Origin: Sodaliphilus pleomorphus
GTDB taxonomy: Bacteria; Bacteroidota; Bacteroidia; Bacteroidales; Muribaculaceae
DNA: 64,000 nt
Reading direction: 5' to 3'
NCBI RefSeq assembly: GCF_009676955.1
Contig: NZ_CP045696.1
Coordinates: 682,001-746,000, forward strand
The position numbers were made by a program, and so were the translations under genes. Positions 27,728-35,536 of this stretch are shown here, piece after piece. Numbering within the stretch: position 1 is the first letter of the stretch; the number at the start of each line of letters is the position of its first letter. Under the pieces are notes generated by a model. It was not told the origin of the DNA, did no database searches, and saw nothing but the letters and a program-made list of their open reading frames with translations.

Positions 27728-28384
27728 CTATTCAGGAGGAATATAACATGTGGCAGGAGCATTTATATATACCAACATATCTCTTTCTTTTATCCTCTGG
27801 CGAACTTTTTGATTGCCAAATGGATATATGTCGTCAAGCTGTTTGAAACAGTAAGGCCCTTTATATCGTAAAGTATCGGTATATTTTACTTTAATTTCAT
27901 TGTCGATTGTATTTACATTTGAACCAACACATATCCAAAGGTCTTGATAAGGAGCATTATCCACCACGAGGGTATCTCTGTGGAATGCCGTTATTTTGTT
28001 GTTTTCGCTTGTTTCTAAAACTTGCATTGAGTCGATATACCGCCATTTCCCAATATGAAAATTACGGTCAATGTCTCCCCCGAACTTTCGCCCGTGAGAA
28101 AAATACAAGTCAACAGCAAACGTCCCGTTAGAATAGAATCGGTATATGTTGTTTAATGGATGGTAAAGCAAGTACCCATGCTTAGGCTCGTCACACGCAA
28201 TGTAGACGACCCAATAACCAGTTTGACACAGCATCCTTTTAATACTGTTGGCCCTGGAAGCCTGTGCTCCAGAAATGCTTTTTGCCTCTTTGCTGGTTGA
28301 CATGTGCCAGCATGAGAAAAACGAGAAAATTGCCGTTACTGCCACAACCATTCTTATAATATGATCCTTTAGATTTGTCTGCAT
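27728..28384 (-). CDS. Hypothetical protein, paralogue of 28404-29090
   Basis: A 218-residue protein of unknown function. An N-terminal hydrophobic segment ending in FSFFSCWH (Cys about 25) may be a lipoprotein signal. The segment MLCQTGYWVVYIACDEP, YHPLNNIYRFYSNGTFAVDLY and KFGGD matches in order the corresponding segments of the next gene, so the two are tandem paralogues. It is markedly AT-rich compared with the flanking operons. The pair follows an RHS remnant on the same strand, so immunity proteins are one possibility; this is only context. Confidence 0.7.
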   Translation of the reverse strand: MQTNLKDHIIRMVVAVTAIFSFFSCWHMSTSKEAKSISGAQASRANSIKRMLCQTGYWVVYIACDEPKHGYLLYHPLNNIYRFYSNGTFAVDLYFSHGRKFGGDIDRNFHIGKWRYIDSMQVLETSENNKITAFHRDTLVVDNAPYQDLWICVGSNVNTIDNEIKVKYTDTLRYKGPYCFKQLDDIYPFGNQKVRQRIKERDMLVYINAPATCYIPPE

Positions 28385-28403
28385 AGCATTTTTCTTTTAT
28401 TCA

Positions 28404-29090
28404 TCATTGCACGATTTTATCTTCTTTTTCATAGTATGTCACAATGTGCACCTTGCCATTCGAATCACGCCTGTATTTAGTTTGAATCGCACTGTTCTGG
28501 CAGGAGCCATCATCGACAAAAAAGCTGTCGCCACCACTGTCGCTTTGCAAAAAAAGAATCTGGTCGTTATATTCAACATCAAGCTCATTTCTCACTTTAT
28601 TGAAATCAGTCCCTATATACACCCATATATCTCTGAACGGGCAAGCATCTACATACAAAGTGTCTTTTACCATCCCGACAAGCCTTGAAGGGCGCATGGC
28701 GCAAACAGTTTTTGTTGAGTCCTCATAGTGCCATTTCCATGAATAAAGCGCTGCTTTATCTTCTTTTACTCTCTTTACCTTGCCACCATAATTCTTTTTT
28801 GTGGAATCATACAAGTCACAACAAAGTTTCCCGTTTTTCATGAATCTCATAGCATTTGCTATTGGGTGATATACGATTTTTCCATTGCTGAGAAACCCAT
28901 CAGCCGTGTATATGATCCAGTATCCAGACCGGCACAACATGTTCACAATACTGTCACTGTCAGCATTTACAGTGCACATTTTGAATTGCACGTCAATATC
29001 GCCACTACTTGCTTTCCTCTTGTCTTGACAAGAGAATAATACAGTAAAAATTATGAGTGCAGAAAATAACAGATATATTGCTTTACTCAT
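28404..29090 (-). CDS. Hypothetical lipoprotein, paralogue of 27728-28384
   Basis: A 228-residue protein with a clear lipoprotein signal (IIFTVLFSC, Cys about 21). The body has MLCRSGYWIIYTADGF, YHPIANAMRFMKNGKLCCDLY and KKNYGGK, shared in order with its downstream paralogue 19 bases away, then a strand-rich C-terminal half (DTLYVDACPFRDIWVYIGTD versus DTLVVDNAPYQDLWICVGSN in the paralogue). Function unknown. Confidence 0.75.
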   Translation of the reverse strand: MSKAIYLLFSALIIFTVLFSCQDKRKASSGDIDVQFKMCTVNADSDSIVNMLCRSGYWIIYTADGFLSNGKIVYHPIANAMRFMKNGKLCCDLYDSTKKNYGGKVKRVKEDKAALYSWKWHYEDSTKTVCAMRPSRLVGMVKDTLYVDACPFRDIWVYIGTDFNKVRNELDVEYNDQILFLQSDSGGDSFFVDDGSCQNSAIQTKYRRDSNGKVHIVTYYEKEDKIVQ

Positions 29091-29117
29091 GACAATACAC
29101 TTCCTTTCCTTAATTTT

Positions 29118-29291
29118 TTAGTTGATGTTGTAAACACCTTCATTATCACAACCTTGGGGCTTCATCTCGGCCAGGGGGTCGATGGTGGTGAAGCGCATGA
29201 CCACGGGGGCGTAGAGCCGCGCCCTCGTGCGCGTCACCACCGTGTCGCGCCCCGTGCCCTTGTCGTGCGATGTGGTGGGTGAAACATTCAT
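29118..29291 (-). pseudogene. RHS core-domain remnant
   Basis: A 57-codon frame whose C-terminal part reads ARLYAPVVMRFTTIDPLAE, the hallmark of the RHS repeat-associated core (RxYDPxxxRFTxxDPLAE) in Bacteroidetes. In intact proteins this is followed by the YAYCxxNPVN block and a variable toxin tip; here only MKPQGCDNEGVYNIN and a stop follow, and nothing RHS-like precedes it. It is GC-rich like the core genome, while the sequence on both sides is AT-rich. Best read as a leftover of a larger RHS gene broken by rearrangement. Confidence 0.6.
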
Positions 29292-29493
29292 GCGGCATGA
29301 AAAGGTTTTGCTTGTTTCTGATTTTCAAACTATAAAGTTAATAAGAATTTTCAAAACATCCTTGCAAGTGGACTTTTTGACCACTATTCTGCACCTTTCA
29401 GAATAGCGGTGGCAGCTTATTGCTCCAATCATAATATTTATCAATAAAAATAACCGCTTTTTTTGGGGGGGAACAGCCCGAAAACAACATTCG

Positions 29494-29706
29494 CTAGTAA
29501 AGGAGCGTCCAGGCTGAGTGCAATTGCTTGAGGTTGGCCACAATGAGACTCACAACGATAGTTGTAATTGCAATGATGGCAGCGTTCTTTACGGCATCAC
29601 GTCTATGCACATGCTTCTTGTCCTGAGTTTTTATGACCTGACAGTTAAGAATGACATCGCTAATACGTTTGCCTCGTATAATAGGACAGTTGTATAAAAG
29701 GAGCAA
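29494..29706 (-). pseudogene. Small hydrophobic ORF, copy 2 (start uncertain)
   Basis: The frame shares its last 33 codons with the copy at 27513-27656 (AVKNAAIIAITTIVVSLIV and on) and ends in TAG rather than TAA. Upstream the two diverge, and no ATG lies in frame; possible starts are a GTG at 29610 (VHRRDAVKN) or a TTG at 29706. It may therefore be a broken copy. Confidence 0.35.
29495..29597 (-). repeat. 103-bp direct repeat, copy 2
   Basis: 102 of 103 bases identical to 27514-27616 in the same orientation; the two copies bracket the RHS remnant and the paralogous lipoprotein genes. Confidence 0.95.
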
Positions 29707-29810
29707 TACGCATGCAGGCGGCGGGCAAGATAGGGGGTGGCGGGCAGGACTGCTTTTTTATTCAAGTGCGATTATACTGAAAGGGGCATTTTTGCGTTAT
29801 ATATTTAATT

Positions 29811-32213
29811 ATGGTTAAAAATCACGTCAATTTCAAGATATTGCTACTTGCCGTGTGCCTGCTGGGTGCGTTGCAGGCGGCGGCACAGGTGAAGATAAGC
29901 GGCAAGGTGGTAGACGAGGACGGGAAGCCCGTGGAGTTTGCCCGCGTGAGCATCACGGGCACCGCGATAGGGACAACTACCGATCCCAAGGGCCTCTACG
30001 AGCTCTCGGCTCCCACGCGCGACTCGGTGATGGTGCAATTTGACTGTTTGGGCTACAGCACGGTCAAGCGCTTGCTCATAAAACCCACCGGCAGTGTCAC
30101 CATCAACCCCAAGCTCTACAAGAAAGCCATGGAGCTGGGCGAGGTGAAGGTGACCGAGTTCAAGAAGCAGACCAACACGATGAGCGATATCGACATCAAC
30201 AACCTCAAGCTCACGCCCGACATCAACGGCGGCAGCGTGGAGGGCGTGCTGGCCACGCAGGCCGGCGTGTCGCAGAAGAACGAGATGTCGTCGCAATACA
30301 TGGTGCGTGGCGGCGCCTACGACGAGAACAGCGTCTACATCAACGGCATCGAGGTCTATCGCCCGCAACTGGTGACCAACGGGCAGCAAGAGGGATTGAG
30401 CATCATCAACCCCGACATGGTGCGTGCCGTGCGCTTCTCGACTGGCGGCTACAATGCCGAGTATGCCGACAAGATGTCGTCGGTGCTCGACATCACCTAC
30501 AAGGAGCCCGAGGCCTTCGAGGGCAGCCTGCAAGGCAGCCTGCAAGGCGGAAGCCTGGCGCTGGGCACCCACACGGGCAAGTTCTCGATGCTGCACGGCG
30601 TGCGCTACAAGCGCAACTCGTCGATGCTGGGCTCGCTCGAGAGCAAGGGCGAGTATGACCCGCAGTACTTCGACTACCAGACACTCATAACCCTGTCGCC
30701 CAGCAGCAAGTTCAAGGTGCAGGTGCTGGGCAACATTGCGCTCAACAACTACCGCTTCACGCCCAAGGACCGCGAGACGAGCTTCGGCACGTCGACCAAC
30801 GTGAAGTCGTTCAAGGTATACTTCGACGGCCAGGAGAAGGACAAATTCCAGACCTACTTTGGCGCGCTCACAGCCACCTACAAGTTTGGCAAGAGTGCCG
30901 ACCTCACACTGCTGGCCTCGGGCTACCAGACCAACGAGCTTGTGGCCTATGACATACACGGCGAGTACTGGCTCAACGAGGCTGGCGACGGCAACACCGG
31001 CGGTGAGCTGGGCGTGGGCAAGTACCACGAGCATGCCCGCAACAGGCTCAAGATCAACGTCTACAACTTCGGCCTCAAGGGCAACCTGGGCCTTGGACAC
31101 AACAATTTCACCTACGGTTTCAACTATCGCAAAGACGACATCTACGACCGCTCGCGCGAGTGGCAGTGGCGCGACTCGGCCGGCTACTCGCTGCCGCACC
31201 TGCCCCACGAGGTGAACGTGATATACAGCCAGCGCAGCACCAACGACTTGAACACGTCGCGCTTCTCGGCCTTTGTACAAGACACGTGGAAGCTCTACAT
31301 GGGCGCCGGGGTGCTCTCGGTGAACGTGGGCGCCCGCCTCTCGCACTGGGACTTCAACAAGGAGACCCTCGTCTCGCCACGCATGAGCCTGGGCTATGTG
31401 CCCGCGGGCAACTCGCGCCTGTCGTTGCGGCTGGCCGGCGGCATCTACTACCAGCAACCCTTCTACAAGGAGTACCGCCAGCAGCAAGTCGACTCGCTGG
31501 GCAACTACTATGTCGCGCTCAACAACAAGATCAAGTCGCCACGCAGCGTGCACGTGATACTGGGCGGCGACTACACCTTCAGGGCCATGGACCGCCCCTT
31601 CAAGTTCACCACCGAACTCTACTACAAGCACTTGAGCCGCATCATCTCCTACGAGGTCGACAACTTGAAGCTCAACTACACGGGCTACAACGGCGGCAAC
31701 GGCTACATCGCCGGCATCGACATGAAACTCTTCGGCCAGTTTGTGGAAGGCACCGACTCGTGGATTAGCTTCTCGCTCATGAAGACGCAGGAAGACATCA
31801 ACGGCGTGAAGGTGCCCCTGCCCACCGACCAGCGCTACAGCGTAGCACTGTTTTTCACCGATTATTTTCCCAACCTGCCGCGGCTCAAGTTCAGCCTCAA
31901 GGGCGTGCTGAGCGACGGCCTACCCACCGTGGCGCCCAACAAGACGCGAGCCAACAGCTGGTTTCGTCAGCCAGCCTACAAGCGTGTCGATGCGGGCCTG
32001 AGCTTTGCCCTGGTCGACAAGGAGCACCGACCGGCCACCGGCCTGCTGAGCAACTTCAAGAGCGTGTGGATAGGACTCGACGTGTTCAACCTGCTCGACA
32101 TCTCCAACGTGAGCAGCTACTACTGGGTGACCGACGTCAACAACATCCAGTATGCCGTGCCCAATTACCTCACTCGCCGCCAGCTCAACGTGCGCCTCTC
32201 GATGACCTTCTGA
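29811..32213 (+). CDS. TonB-dependent receptor
   Basis: An 800-residue outer membrane receptor. Signal peptide about 1-25; carboxypeptidase-regulatory-like domain about 28-110 (ISGKVVDEDGKPVEFARVSI); plug about 125-235 with MVRGGAYDENSVYINGIEVYRP and VRFSTGGYNAEYADKMSSVLDITYK; then the barrel, ending in VRLSMTF. It is one of the smaller Bacteroidetes receptors with an integral regulatory domain and lacks a SusD partner. No adjacent gene reveals its ligand. Confidence 0.88.
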   Translation: MVKNHVNFKILLLAVCLLGALQAAAQVKISGKVVDEDGKPVEFARVSITGTAIGTTTDPKGLYELSAPTRDSVMVQFDCLGYSTVKRLLIKPTGSVTINPKLYKKAMELGEVKVTEFKKQTNTMSDIDINNLKLTPDINGGSVEGVLATQAGVSQKNEMSSQYMVRGGAYDENSVYINGIEVYRPQLVTNGQQEGLSIINPDMVRAVRFSTGGYNAEYADKMSSVLDITYKEPEAFEGSLQGSLQGGSLALGTHTGKFSMLHGVRYKRNSSMLGSLESKGEYDPQYFDYQTLITLSPSSKFKVQVLGNIALNNYRFTPKDRETSFGTSTNVKSFKVYFDGQEKDKFQTYFGALTATYKFGKSADLTLLASGYQTNELVAYDIHGEYWLNEAGDGNTGGELGVGKYHEHARNRLKINVYNFGLKGNLGLGHNNFTYGFNYRKDDIYDRSREWQWRDSAGYSLPHLPHEVNVIYSQRSTNDLNTSRFSAFVQDTWKLYMGAGVLSVNVGARLSHWDFNKETLVSPRMSLGYVPAGNSRLSLRLAGGIYYQQPFYKEYRQQQVDSLGNYYVALNNKIKSPRSVHVILGGDYTFRAMDRPFKFTTELYYKHLSRIISYEVDNLKLNYTGYNGGNGYIAGIDMKLFGQFVEGTDSWISFSLMKTQEDINGVKVPLPTDQRYSVALFFTDYFPNLPRLKFSLKGVLSDGLPTVAPNKTRANSWFRQPAYKRVDAGLSFALVDKEHRPATGLLSNFKSVWIGLDVFNLLDISNVSSYYWVTDVNNIQYAVPNYLTRRQLNVRLSMTF

Positions 32214-32313
32214 GACTGCTGCACCACAGCGGCCACGGGCATAGCCTATTGTGATGAGGGCGCAGCCCCAAAAATCACCACAAGAGGGGATGCCGGTTGA
32301 GAAAAAATCGCAC

Positions 32314-32321
32314 TATCTTTG
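32314..32321 (+). promoter_or_regulatory. Candidate -7 box for the hemerythrin operon
   Basis: TATCTTTG, an exact TAnnTTTG match, 32 bases before the ATG at 32353; TAGGAGG in between can serve as ribosome binding site. Confidence 0.5.
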
Positions 32322-32352
32322 TGCCAACAATAATATAGGAGGAATACAGAGA

Positions 32353-32550
32353 ATGACGATTGCCGACATTGTTATTATCGCCGTCATTGCAGTGGCCGTG
32401 ATTGTATCGGCACGACGATTTGTGAAACAGGGGCATGGCGATTGCGGCTGCGGCTGCGGCAGCCATTGCCAGAGCCGCAAGAACAGGGCCAAGCACGACA
32501 AGCCTTGCTGCACACCGCAGCAAGCCCACCAGGCCCCTGAGAGTAAATGA
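32353..32550 (+). CDS. FeoB-associated-type Cys-rich membrane protein
   Basis: A 65-residue protein with one membrane helix (MTIADIVIIAVIAVAVIVSA) followed by a Cys/Gly-rich segment DCGCGCGSHC and later PCCTP. This is the layout of the small FeoB-associated Cys-rich family. No feoA or feoB is in the window. Its TGA overlaps the ATG of the hemerythrin gene by four bases, so here it sits with an iron-binding protein rather than an iron transporter. Longer upstream frames lack family character. Confidence 0.75.
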   Translation: MTIADIVIIAVIAVAVIVSARRFVKQGHGDCGCGCGSHCQSRKNRAKHDKPCCTPQQAHQAPESK

Positions 32551-33257
32551 TTTTTTTTTTAGATATGGACAACCTACTCTTTGGCAAGCAACACCGCCTT
32601 GCCGACATGATCACAGCCTGCCCAGGGCTGCTGCTCACGTTTCAGCGCCTGAACATACCTCTGGGCTTCGGCGACAAAACGGTGGCCGAGGTGTGTGCCA
32701 AGCACGGCGTCGACCCCGACTTTTTCCTGCTAATATGTAATGTGCAGGCCCACGACGACTATGTGCCCGCACTCGAGACCGTGGCCGGCACCGACATGAG
32801 CGGCCTCGTGCCCTACCTCAAGGCCTGCCACCGCTACTACACGTGCAAGCGACTGCCCCACATTGCCAACCACATCGACCGCATTGCCCAGCAACTGCCC
32901 ACCACAAGGGTGCGCAAGGCCTTTGAAGCCTTCTTCAAGGCCTATCTCATCGAGATAGAACTGCACTTCACCGACGAGGAACAGAACGTGTATCCCTGCA
33001 TCCTGGCCTTGCAGCAAGGACAGCGCGGCAAGGGGCGCATCAACGACTTCATCGCGTTGCACGGCAACCTGCAGGACAAGCTCGACGACCTGACGCAGAT
33101 CATCTTCAAGTATCTGCCGGCAAGTGTCACCGGCGACGACCCTATCGATGCAGTGCTCGACATCCTCCAACTCTCGCAAGACTTGAAAAAGCACAACCTG
33201 ATAGAGGAGAAAATCATGATTCCCTATGTAAAATGGATTGAAAAGAAGGTGAAATGA
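32547..33257 (+). CDS. Hemerythrin-domain protein (RIC/ScdA-like)
   Basis: A 236-residue cytoplasmic protein. The N-terminal part (about 25-60; TVAEVCAKHGVDPDFFLLICN) resembles the ScdA_N/DUF542 region, and a HHE-type four-helix bundle follows with likely di-iron ligands in VQAHDDY, YYTCKRLPHIANHID, EIELHFTDEEQNVYP and KKHNLIEEKIMIPY. RIC-type proteins repair iron-sulfur clusters after nitric oxide or oxidative stress, which would fit a gut anaerobe; the role here is inferred. Coupled on both sides by four-base overlaps. Confidence 0.82.
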   Translation: MIFFLDMDNLLFGKQHRLADMITACPGLLLTFQRLNIPLGFGDKTVAEVCAKHGVDPDFFLLICNVQAHDDYVPALETVAGTDMSGLVPYLKACHRYYTCKRLPHIANHIDRIAQQLPTTRVRKAFEAFFKAYLIEIELHFTDEEQNVYPCILALQQGQRGKGRINDFIALHGNLQDKLDDLTQIIFKYLPASVTGDDPIDAVLDILQLSQDLKKHNLIEEKIMIPYVKWIEKKVK

Positions 33258-33823
33258 AAACCAGGATTCTCATAGCCGAGCCATCGCAGGTCATCGTCGA
33301 GGGCCTGAAGGCCATACTGGGGAAACCCACACGGTTCTCGCTGCTCTCGCCTGTGCCCAACCTCGACGACATCGAGAGCCACATCACCGCCCTCAAGCCC
33401 GACATCGTGATCGCCAACCCCACCCTGGCGCACGATGCAGGCGCAATGCTGCAATCGCAGGGCGTGAAAACGGCAGCCCTGCTCTACCAGTATGTAGAGC
33501 CCTGGCGACTCAACACCTTCGACCTGGTGCTCGACATACGCCAGAGTGCCGGCACCATCGTCGAGCACCTCGTGCAACTGGCCGAGCGCAACCTTGAGCA
33601 AGACGGGCCGCGCAAGATCACCAACTACGACCTCACCAAGCGCGAGACCGCTGTGCTTATCGAGGTGGCACGCGGGCTGACCAACAAGGAAATAGCCGAG
33701 AAGATGAACGTGTCGGTGCACACGGTGATTTCACACCGCAAAAACATCATGCACAAGACCGGCATCAAGTCGGTGGCCGGCCTCACCGTCTATGCCATGC
33801 TCAACAATCTCATCGAGGAGTGA
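33254..33823 (+). CDS. LuxR-type regulator with degenerate receiver domain
   Basis: A 189-residue DNA-binding regulator. The C-terminal LuxR/NarL helix-turn-helix is clear (about 125-185: LTKRETAVLIEVARGLTNKEIAEKMNVSVHTVISHR split over the DNA-binding helices). The N-terminal half looks like a response-regulator receiver (MKTRILIAEPSQVIVEGLKAIL), but the acidic pocket is altered: Glu-Pro replaces the usual Asp-Asp after strand 1, and the phospho-acceptor strand reads PDIVIANPTL with Asn where Asp is expected. It probably does not take a normal aspartyl phosphate. Coupled to the hemerythrin gene by overlap (33254-33257). Confidence 0.85.
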   Translation: MKTRILIAEPSQVIVEGLKAILGKPTRFSLLSPVPNLDDIESHITALKPDIVIANPTLAHDAGAMLQSQGVKTAALLYQYVEPWRLNTFDLVLDIRQSAGTIVEHLVQLAERNLEQDGPRKITNYDLTKRETAVLIEVARGLTNKEIAEKMNVSVHTVISHRKNIMHKTGIKSVAGLTVYAMLNNLIEE

Positions 33824-33904
33824 TCCCCTTCAAGCAACAATATTTTTAAGTCATTTTGTCTTTTTTTAGTTACAAGTCATGCACGAAATGACACCATAAG
33901 GTGT

Positions 33905-33912
33905 TATATTTG
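33905..33912 (+). promoter_or_regulatory. Candidate -7 box for the DUF4251 gene
   Basis: TATATTTG, an exact TAnnTTTG match, 25 bases before the ATG at 33937. A purine-rich AAAAAGGAGGAA lies directly before that ATG and decides the start. Confidence 0.5.
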
Positions 33913-33936
33913 TACACAACAACCAAAAAGGAGGAA

Positions 33937-34572
33937 ATGATGGTGAAAAAGATTGTTTTGGCATTCTCTCTCATGATGGCCGGAGCCACATGGTGCAGCG
34001 CCCAAACTGCAACCGCGCCCCACAGCACCAACCAGCAGCAGTCGGGCACAATCGAGAAGCGCGACACTGTGCAACTGGTGGCAGTCGACAAAATCAAAGA
34101 CAAGAACACGCGCAAGCAGGTGAAAGCCCAGCTGGGCACCATGCGCTTCCAGAAGGCAGCCCGCGCCATGCGCGAGGGCTACTTTGTGCTCATGGCCAGC
34201 AGCGTGCGGCACAGTCCCAGCGGCGCCATCGACGCCAGTGCCGACGAGCAGGCCAATTTTGTGCTCGTGCAAGGCCACTCAGGCGTGTTTCAAACTGCCG
34301 GTCGCGGCATCAACCCCGGGCTCAACAACATGGGCGGCTTCACCTTCAAGGGCCGTGTGGGCAAGCCCACGTTCAGCTCCAACAAGAAGGGCGACCTCTT
34401 CATGAACTTCACCCTGGTGGGCAGCGACGTGAACTGCGACGTGTATATCACACTCTTCCATGGCAGCGGCGATGCCGAAGCCACAGTCACCCCGGCCATG
34501 GGACGCGGCAGCTTCACACTGCGTGGCAAGCTGCTCCCCTACAAGCAGCCCAAGCCCACATCTCCCCGTTGA
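33937..34572 (+). CDS. DUF4251 exported protein
   Basis: A 211-residue exported protein of the Bacteroidetes DUF4251 type. Signal peptide about 1-24 (MMVKKIVLAFSLMMAGATWCSA); then a helical segment and a beta-rich domain with DASADEQANFVLVQGHSG, GGFTFKGRVGKPTFSSNKKG and CDVYITLFHGSGDAEATVTP. The family has no assigned function. Start chosen at 33937 because a strong GGAGG precedes it. It stands alone, followed by an AT-rich gap before the 34.7-42.3 kb island. Confidence 0.8.
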   Translation: MMVKKIVLAFSLMMAGATWCSAQTATAPHSTNQQQSGTIEKRDTVQLVAVDKIKDKNTRKQVKAQLGTMRFQKAARAMREGYFVLMASSVRHSPSGAIDASADEQANFVLVQGHSGVFQTAGRGINPGLNNMGGFTFKGRVGKPTFSSNKKGDLFMNFTLVGSDVNCDVYITLFHGSGDAEATVTPAMGRGSFTLRGKLLPYKQPKPTSPR

Positions 34573-34711
34573 CGCCACTCCAACTCGCCCGACTGCGTCA
34601 CCCAACAAAAGGAGAATTGACAACGGATAACTTAATTAATCAGTTAATTGACTAATCAAACACTCAATATTGTCCGTCAGAAGTTCCTCACCAGAGGGAA
34701 AGATGCTGCAC

Positions 34712-35530
34712 TTATTTCACGAAAAGGAGAACTGTTGTGATTACACTTATAACCAGCTGAGCTATCAGCAAGATTTGAAGCGTTCCTACTTTTTTAGCTA
34801 GTTTCTCATTCTTGTTGACTAAAGTATTCTCTAATGTTCCGATCTTATTCTCGAGGGAAGAGTGCACATTATTGATTCGCCGAACAATAGCACTCTTAAT
34901 GTCTTCCAAATCTGTTTTACATTGTGCAAGTTCACTTAAGGTCTTTTTTAGGCCTGAGTCCAGGTCCATAATTGTAACATTTGCTTTATCAAGCGACTGG
35001 CCAATTGCAGAGATTTGGTTACTATCTTCGGCCTGTTTTGTTTTAATATCACCAACAGCAACATCTTGAGCTTCTTGCGATGACCTTAAATAATCATGTA
35101 AACTCTTAATTGAAAAAGTCAGTTCTGATATTTCTCTACTTATAGTAGAAGTTTTTTTTATAGCTTCGTTCAAATGTTCCACCTGATTATTAATCTTACC
35201 CACGCTTTCATCGCTAGCGATCTTGAAATCATTAGTCGTAGCAGTGAGGCCTGCCTTAGTTTCAGAAACGATGTTAGCACAGGAAGCATTTAAGTCCTTG
35301 ACTGCTTGTGTAGCTTGCTGGTCAATAACGACCTTATTGGATTTCAATAGCACTATCAAACTATTGAGTGCAGCTTGCACACCATTTAGTTTGGATGCAT
35401 AATTGTCAATCTCCCTTTGCGTTCCAGCATAAGCATTTACAGTTTTATTGACCTGCTCGCGAGCCGAATCAATATCTTCAAGCGACGCTTTCAATCGCTC
35501 TATGGTTTTAAATAGTTCATTGCTTTCCAT
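34712..35530 (-). CDS. Coiled-coil protein with C-terminal membrane anchor
   Basis: A 272-residue protein I do not recognise. Residues about 1-245 form long heptad-like helices rich in Asp, Lys, Ser and Asn (for example TTNDFKIASDESVGKINNQV), similar in character to methyl-accepting or laminin-like coiled coils. A single hydrophobic helix, TLQILLIAQLVISVITTVLL, ends the protein. No signal peptide, so it is probably tail-anchored. It starts six bases after the stop of the helicase gene and is the last gene of the island operon. In a defence module such a protein could be a membrane effector, but that is speculation. Confidence 0.75.
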   Translation of the reverse strand: MESNELFKTIERLKASLEDIDSAREQVNKTVNAYAGTQREIDNYASKLNGVQAALNSLIVLLKSNKVVIDQQATQAVKDLNASCANIVSETKAGLTATTNDFKIASDESVGKINNQVEHLNEAIKKTSTISREISELTFSIKSLHDYLRSSQEAQDVAVGDIKTKQAEDSNQISAIGQSLDKANVTIMDLDSGLKKTLSELAQCKTDLEDIKSAIVRRINNVHSSLENKIGTLENTLVNKNEKLAKKVGTLQILLIAQLVISVITTVLLFVK

Positions 35531-35536
35531 ATTTCT

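Noticed and set aside
34573..34711. AT-rich, partly palindromic sequence at the edge of the island, considered as an attachment site.
   Set aside because: No matching direct repeat was found in the 42290-42660 gap and there is no integrase or tRNA gene nearby.
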